Shown here: positions 31,485 through 35,839 of the stretch, in pieces
How positions within the stretch are numbered: the first letter of the stretch is position 1
How the letters are laid out: every line of letters starts with the position of its first letter
Virus record (IMG/VR): IMGVR_UViG_3300026531_000007
Span: 1-35,839 of that record
Source of the DNA: a virus
Strand: one strand, 5' to 3'
Length of the DNA: 35,839 bases
Program-made: the position numbers and the translations under genes
Notes under the pieces: model-generated
Database searches by the model: none
What the model was told of the DNA's origin: nothing
The model's input: only the letters and a program-made list of their open reading frames with translations

Positions 31485-31946
31485 ATGTCGCCTCTCTTAA
31501 ACTACGACCCCATTCTCCTCCAGCTCGTACTGTTCACTTTGATAGAGCACGAGAAGAAAATCGCCGTCCCCATTACTGTCAGCACCGATGGCATGCTCGT
31601 CTCCGGCTACCTCGTCAGCGCTGTCGAATACTTCCATGGCCTCGCCGCCCAAATGGAGGATCGCGGTCTCAGTACCCTCCTTCAGCAAAAAGCCCGCGAG
31701 GCTGCCGACGAAGCAGAAGAGATAGCCCGCAAATTCGATAATGGAATCCTTGACTCCACCCAAGAGTCTATCCTCCACTTCCTCTACCTGCGGGACGCAT
31801 ACATTCTTCCCCCCGCAATGACTGCCTTCGCCCCTGGCAGTGGCGAAGGCTTTTGGTGGCGTTGTCGTCTCAACGCAGTCACCGGATTCGCCTGGAATGC
31901 CTTTGTCGAACAAAACAACTCCGAAGAATGCCCGCCCGCAAAATAA
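31485..31946 (+). CDS. GvpU-like protein
   Basis: 153 residues. The pattern AVPITVSTDGMLVSGYLVSAVEYFHGLAAQM followed later by FLYLRDAYILPP and WWRCRLNAVTGFAWNAF resembles the GvpU family, known from gas vesicle clusters but also found outside them. It has no membrane segment. It lies between two membrane-protein genes in the lysogenic block, and no gas vesicle genes are present. Assignment rests on motif memory; the function here is unknown. Confidence 0.55.
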   Translation: MSPLLNYDPILLQLVLFTLIEHEKKIAVPITVSTDGMLVSGYLVSAVEYFHGLAAQMEDRGLSTLLQQKAREAADEAEEIARKFDNGILDSTQESILHFLYLRDAYILPPAMTAFAPGSGEGFWWRCRLNAVTGFAWNAFVEQNNSEECPPAK

Positions 31947-31953
31947 TATTGCC

Positions 31954-33510
31954 ATGGAACAGCACACAGACCTCACAAAATTAGCGCGTTGGGTGATCCC
32001 AGGGTGGGTCGCCGCCTTCTCCTTTTTCCTCTTCGTCGCCATTGATACTTTTACATGCACTGGTGACGTTGCGTGCGCTTTTCAAGACGTTTCCGAATTC
32101 ACCAGCAAGATAGCTACCATAGATCCCGTTTTGGCAGCCCTCTTGGTGACAACAGGCGTCCCCGCAGGGCTGTTAATTTATCAATTCTATTACTACTGGC
32201 GCTGGAGTAGCCCAACTGCCCGGCGCGGGTTCACCTCCCTCGCTCCAGGCATTATGACGGACCTTCATCAATCCCTCCGTAATATGGATACTCCAGCAGC
32301 CAAAGCCGTCCTCGCTCGCGGCGAGCCCTGGCGCTTGCGTCTTCTTGCCCACCCCCTCTACGATACAGAGCACGGCTTCAAATCCCGTTACATAGACTTC
32401 CTCTTCACCGAATTGGTATCAGAAACCAACGACACGTTATTCTACCAGCGCCATCGCTATCTTCACGAAATCACTCATGTTTTAGGCGGAGCCCTGACAG
32501 CTGTCACAGTTGGATTCCTGGGCTACACAATTTTCAAGTTTCATCACCCAATATCCCCCTTACCCATCTCCTATATCTTAGTGTCGCTTTTCTTGACAGG
32601 CGCTCTTGCTGCTTTCCTGGAAAGCGAAAGCCGCTGGATCGAAAATATCCGCCGCCGCATCTGTTTCACGCCACAATGTCGCCAAAAACTCTCTCGGACC
32701 GCCGCCGAATCCCCGCTCGCTGCTACCTGCATTGGCAAACGAGTGGCTTACGCTCACCCCAGCGCCTTCATGATTGTTACGTTGCTTTTCATACACCTGG
32801 TAGCCAACCCCTATTTTGAGACACGCCCCCTTTTCTCACCTCCAGGGCCTGGCTTCGCAGCCACCTGCTGGGGAAATCAACATTGGCTTTCACCACACAG
32901 CTGCTTGTTTTGGTTGTTTTTGGCACTGGCAGTGGCTGCGTTGGCCATTACGATTTATGTCCTGACAAAAAACACCCTTCCAAAAGCCAAAGCCTTAGCG
33001 GGGCATATCGCCATAGCCATAGCCCTCCCTTTAAGTATCTACTTGCTGAGCAAGGGCGTAAGAATCTCCCTCGAAGGAAACGCCTCTTATACTCTATACC
33101 GCGCCGGCACCATAGCCCGCTTGCTGCTCATGGGAGCAGCCGCCCTATGGTGGGTACTGACAGTCAATAAAGAATACCCTCCACTCAGTCCCTTCTTTTG
33201 GGGAGCAGTGATCCAAGGCGCGGCCAGTATCTTTATTGCTCTCGGAGCGGCGTGGGCGTCATTCTACCTTGTCACAGACACCACCGTCATAGATTGGCCC
33301 TACCTCACGTCGCTAACACTTTTCCTACTAATGTTTTTGATACTTATGCGTAATAGACACAATGCTAAAAACGAACTACTCTCTCTGGAATACATCTTCC
33401 TCAGCAAGAATCTCAAGCCACCCTGTACAACCCTGGATGACACCCGCACTCTCTCCAAACAAACGGCAGCACGCCTTGCAAGATTTTTGAATTCCGCAAA
33501 ATTGTGGTAA
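31954..33510 (+). CDS. Large polytopic membrane protein (lysogenic cargo)
   Basis: 518 residues from ATG 31954; the in-frame reading upstream overlaps the GvpU-like gene. No ribosome site is seen, and the start lies 8 bases after the GvpU-like stop, so coupling is likely. About eight or nine hydrophobic segments: near 15-32, 60-80, 180-200, 208-225, 272-290, 318-338, 348-368, 385-402, 412-432 and 442-460. Soluble loop ~85-170 contains LHQSLRNMDTPAAKAVLARGEPW. No family recognised. Candidate membrane effector of the cargo module. Confidence 0.7.
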   Translation: MEQHTDLTKLARWVIPGWVAAFSFFLFVAIDTFTCTGDVACAFQDVSEFTSKIATIDPVLAALLVTTGVPAGLLIYQFYYYWRWSSPTARRGFTSLAPGIMTDLHQSLRNMDTPAAKAVLARGEPWRLRLLAHPLYDTEHGFKSRYIDFLFTELVSETNDTLFYQRHRYLHEITHVLGGALTAVTVGFLGYTIFKFHHPISPLPISYILVSLFLTGALAAFLESESRWIENIRRRICFTPQCRQKLSRTAAESPLAATCIGKRVAYAHPSAFMIVTLLFIHLVANPYFETRPLFSPPGPGFAATCWGNQHWLSPHSCLFWLFLALAVAALAITIYVLTKNTLPKAKALAGHIAIAIALPLSIYLLSKGVRISLEGNASYTLYRAGTIARLLLMGAAALWWVLTVNKEYPPLSPFFWGAVIQGAASIFIALGAAWASFYLVTDTTVIDWPYLTSLTLFLLMFLILMRNRHNAKNELLSLEYIFLSKNLKPPCTTLDDTRTLSKQTAARLARFLNSAKLW

Positions 33511-33538
33511 ACTCTATCCACACTAAGGAGAAGAAAAG

Positions 33539-34006
33539 ATGAGTAACATGCTGTTTATGGCGATAGCCTATACTTACGTCGTAGCAGGCATTTATTTAGC
33601 AGCCGTGGCGTATGTTACAGACAACAACACGGTCACCATAGGTGCGCAATACTTCAAAATGCTTATTATGCTATTGCTATGGCCATTATTCTTTATATTT
33701 GTTCCCTCCTTTAGGAGGACAGCCCTTAAAATAGCAAAAAAAGCACCTATATTAAATCCCGAAGGAGGAGCCTCACCATCCTCGCTCGACAACGGCGAAT
33801 ACTGGCGAGATTTGGGGCGCTTTCTCGATCGCAAATACCTTTTTGATACTACAGATACATCTACATCGCGCGCCCGCGTAGACACCAACACAAGGTACTA
33901 CTTCCAACGTCGTGCTGCCCGCCCTGAGGAGTTTGCCGAGACGACTCAAAGGGCACCGGAAGAATCTCGCACTTTAACTACAGAAGCCTCAGCACCCACA
34001 AGATAA
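33539..34006 (+). CDS. Two-segment membrane protein (lysogenic cargo)
   Basis: 155 residues, ATG 33539 with AAGGAG eight bases upstream. Two hydrophobic segments (~7-27 and ~38-57), then a cytoplasmic tail of ~95 residues with charged and serine/threonine-rich stretches. Base composition is visibly A+T-richer than the structural genes. It follows the polytopic gene by 28 bases and precedes a terminator, closing the cargo transcript. Confidence 0.7.
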   Translation: MSNMLFMAIAYTYVVAGIYLAAVAYVTDNNTVTIGAQYFKMLIMLLLWPLFFIFVPSFRRTALKIAKKAPILNPEGGASPSSLDNGEYWRDLGRFLDRKYLFDTTDTSTSRARVDTNTRYYFQRRAARPEEFAETTQRAPEESRTLTTEASAPTR

Positions 34007-34029
34007 AGCACCCTCTCTGAATATCTTCA

Positions 34030-34052
34030 AAAGCCGCCCTACGGGCGGCTTT
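34030..34052 (+). terminator. Terminator after the cargo block
   Basis: AAAGCCGCCC and GGGCGGCTTT form a 10-bp stem with loop TAC, followed by more T and C. It ends the repressor-cargo transcript just before the recombinase promoter. Confidence 0.8.
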
Positions 34053-34054
34053 TC

Positions 34055-34063
34055 TGCTATACT
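34055..34063 (+). promoter_or_regulatory. Recombinase promoter (extended -10)
   Basis: TGCTATACT is an extended -10 element. Its -35 position falls in the preceding terminator stem and is not consensus. The predicted start leaves ~30 bases before the ATG at 34100. No strong ribosome site is seen, suggesting low expression. Confidence 0.5.
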
Positions 34064-34099
34064 AAAAACGCATCACCCATTTTGCTCCAAGAAAACGCC

Positions 34100-35691
34100 A
34101 TGAACGCCCAACATCCCCTTCCCCCAGGCACCCCCGTCGCCGCCTACCTGCGCGACAGCGGCGGCGAAGAACAAGAACTCTCCCTTGCCCAGCAAGAAAC
34201 CGAAATCCGCGCCTGGTGCCAGTCCCAGGGCTTTGCCCTCACCCGCATTTTCCGCGACGAAGCCCGCCCCGGCTCCTCTACCGTCGGGCGCACCGGCTTC
34301 CAGGCCATGATGCGCCATTTCCGCAGCGGCCAGGCCCCCGAAAAAGCCCTCATCATCTGGAAATACTCCCGCTTCTCCCGCGACATTGACGACGCCCAGT
34401 TCTACCGTGCCGACCTGCGCCGTCGCGGCATTCAAGTCATCTCCCTCCACGACCAAATACCCCAAGGCCCCGCAGGCCGCCTCTATGAAGCCGCCCTCGA
34501 CTGGATGAACCAGCAATTCCTGGCCGACCTCTCCACCGACGTCAAGCGCGGTCTGCGTCACATCGTTGCCCAATACGGCTGCGTCCCCGGCACCCCGCCC
34601 CGCGGCTTCCGTCGTGTTCCCATCCACATCGGCAAGCGCCGCGACGGCACCGACCATACTTGCCACCGATGGGAACCCGACCCCGACCTCGCCCCCCTCA
34701 TCCGCCAAGCCTTCGAAATGCGCGCTGCCGGAACGCCCGTTTCCCAAATCCACGCCAAACTACACATTTACCGCGCCCTCAACGCCTACACCACCTTCTT
34801 TCGCAACAAACTCTACATTGGCATTCTGGAATACGGCAGCGAAACCTACGAAAACTACTGCGAACCCATCGTCCCCATCGAAACCTGGCAAACCGTCCAG
34901 CGCATCATGGACGACCACGCCGCCCGCTTCGGCAAACGCCACCCCCGCCGCGTCAACTCCCCCTTCCTCCTCAGCGGCCTGGCCTACTGCGGGCGTTGCG
35001 GCGCACCCCTCTACGGCCACGTCACCACCCGCCCCGGCAAAGGCCGCGACGAAGCCTACCGCTGCAGCCGCGCCAAACGTAAAGCCGGATGCAACGCCCC
35101 CCGCATTCCCCGTCACACATTAGAACAAGCCGTGCTGGAATCCCTCACCCAGCATATCCTCACCCCCGAAAACCTGGCCCAAATCCAGCAGGCCCACCGC
35201 GCCGCCATCCAGCGCCAACAAACCGAACGCAAGTCGCAAATCCGCGCCCTGCACAAACAAAAGCGCAGCCTGCAACAGCGCATCACCAACATCACAACTG
35301 CCATCGCCCAGGCAGGCCCGCTCCCATCCCTACTAACCGAACTCAAAGAACTGGAAACCCAAAAAGCCGTCATCGAAGCCCAACTACAAGCCCTCCAGCG
35401 CCTGCAACCAGAAATTCCCGAACTCACCCCCGCAGAAATCACCCAAATCTCCCAAAAACTGATACACTACATCCAGCAAGCCACACAAGAAGAAAAGCGC
35501 CAACTCCTCCGCGGCCTCATCGCCAAAATCATCGTCTCCCGCGAAGGCGACCACATCGAAGGCACAATCCAATACTACACCCCCTTCGCCCAACCACCGC
35601 CCCCTTTCCCACCAACCCCGAGGGGGCCTGACCCCACCGCCCCCACCCCCTCGGGGATGTTGCCTATGTACTTCTCCCCCGTGGGGGCACA
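34100..35691 (+). CDS. int: Large serine recombinase (integrase), 3' end altered by integration
   Basis: 530 residues up to the att core. The resolvase catalytic domain has the nucleophile S20 (AAYLRDSGGEEQELSLAQQ) and the arginines of KYSRFSRD (~88-95). The recombinase domain follows (CVPGTPPRGFRRV near 161), then a zinc ribbon with C297, C300, C322 and C331, and a coiled coil (~350-410). In the lysogen there is no stop before or within pfkA: the frame stays open through attR and the terminator to the pfkA ATG. In the circular phage it would end at 177-179, giving about 547 residues. It sits at the att site and is the likely integrase. Confidence 0.92.
35659..35670. other. Left inverted arm of attP (in attR)
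   Basis: GTTGCCTATGTA is the exact reverse complement of 130-141. It lies inside the recombinase coding sequence, five bases before the 16-bp core. Joined in the circle, the two arms give a near-symmetric attP about 47 bases long. Confidence 0.8.
35676..35691. repeat. attR core (16-bp direct repeat)
   Basis: Identical to 112-127. To the right comes host sequence: the tRNA's own terminator, then pfkA. Confidence 0.9.
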
Positions 35692-35692
35692 C

Positions 35693-35717
35693 GGCGGCCT
35701 TTTCAGGCCGCCTTTTT
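35693..35717 (+). terminator. Original tRNA-Glu terminator, now downstream of the recombinase
   Basis: GGCGGCCT and AGGCCGCC form an 8-bp stem with loop TTTC, followed by five T. Before integration it stood just after the tRNA. In the lysogen it limits recombinase transcripts entering pfkA. Confidence 0.85.
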
Positions 35718-35723
35718 GTTTTC

Positions 35724-35732
35724 TGGTACAAT
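35724..35732 (+). promoter_or_regulatory. Host pfkA promoter (extended -10)
   Basis: TGGTACAAT is a TGn-extended -10 located about 40 bases before the pfkA ATG. It sits after the terminator, so pfkA keeps its own promoter in the lysogen. No -35 match is seen. Confidence 0.5.
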
Positions 35733-35773
35733 TTTTCCGCCTTTATTCGTCATTTTCCCCAGGAGCAAACGCC

Positions 35774-35839
35774 ATGCCTCGTCTTGGCATTCTCACCGGC
35801 GGCGGCGACGCCCCCGGTCTCAACGCTGTGATTCGCGCG
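35774..35839 (+). CDS. pfkA: 6-phosphofructokinase, N-terminal part
   Basis: The first 22 residues, MPRLGILTGGGDAPGLNAVIR, carry the glycine-rich nucleotide-binding start GILTGGGDAPGxN of phosphofructokinases. AGGAG lies eight bases before the ATG. The window ends inside the gene. Whether it uses ATP or pyrophosphate cannot be told. It is host DNA, in frame with the recombinase ORF upstream. Confidence 0.9.
   Translation, partial: MPRLGILTGGGDAPGLNAVIRA

Larger units (their letters stand above)
112..35691. mobile_element. Complete siphophage prophage integrated in tRNA-Glu
   Basis: The interval between the two 16-bp repeats carries a full set of HK97-type head, neck and tail genes, lysis genes, replication genes, a repressor region and a serine recombinase next to the right end. 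Gene strands form two long minus-strand operons (early and late) and one plus-strand lysogenic block. Host genes flank both ends: tRNA-Glu on the left, pfkA on the right. No structural gene is visibly broken except one possible frame discontinuity near 25.3 kb, so the element could be functional. Genome size between repeats is about 35.56 kb. Confidence 0.95.

Noticed and set aside
34073-34753. Minus-strand open frame of 226 codons opposite the recombinase
   Set aside because: It is antisense to a catalytic domain with clear motifs; its glycine/valine-rich reading is the shadow of GC-rich codons and it has no ribosome site.

Overview
The window holds one complete integrated temperate siphophage of about 35.6 kb, with a few hundred bases of host chromosome on either side. 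The left host flank is a tRNA-Glu(CUC) gene at 53-125. The right flank is the tRNA's original terminator and the start of pfkA (6-phosphofructokinase, ATG at 35774). A 16-bp direct repeat (112-127 and 35676-35691) marks attL and attR. GC-rich coding, threonine-proline surface linkers and the gene families seen suggest a Chloroflexota (Anaerolineae-like) host. That lineage call is inference; no marker here proves it.

Layout. (1) Late operon, minus strand, 18.1 kb down to 0.17 kb, read right to left: two small membrane (holin-like) proteins, GH25 muramidase, M23-like protein, small and large terminase, portal-MuF fusion, prohead protease, HK97 capsid, adaptor, head closure, HK97-gp10-like protein, tail terminator, tail tube, G/GT chaperone pair with a -1 frameshift site, tape measure, distal tail protein, Gp37-like hub, tail fibre and two small genes. 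It is driven by a near-consensus promoter (18129-18157) followed by a strong hairpin in the leader, before the first late gene. (2) Early operon, minus strand, 29.8 kb down to 18.15 kb: ribbon-helix-helix regulator, small genes, a tyrosine recombinase, a degenerate FtsK-like protein with a membrane partner, a lipoprotein, a phage sliding clamp (DnaN) and a primase-helicase. A 314-bp array of 14 GGTGAAC/GTTCACC iterons, a likely replication origin, follows the primase gene. (3) Immunity region, 29.79-30.32 kb: divergent Xre-type repressor and RHH gene, with palindromic operators over the early promoter. (4) Lysogenic cargo, plus strand, 30.36-34.0 kb: a membrane protein with a Thr-Pro linker, a GvpU-like protein, a large polytopic membrane protein and a 2-TM protein. 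(5) A large serine recombinase, plus strand, from 34100.

The most unusual features are at the ends. Joining the two prophage ends recreates a 47-bp attP with 12-bp inverted arms around a central GT. This fits a serine integrase, although the target is a tRNA gene, which is more typical of tyrosine integrases. attP lies inside the 3' end of the recombinase gene. In the circular phage the gene would stop at 177-179, inside the terminator shared with the late operon. In the lysogen it loses that stop and is open in frame through attR, through the tRNA's terminator and into pfkA. Integration therefore swaps terminators between tRNA and recombinase.

Other signals not explained by ordinary annotation are tandem TAGTCGnn octamer arrays just upstream of the ribosome sites of four early genes, the late-leader terminator, and the four-gene membrane cargo.
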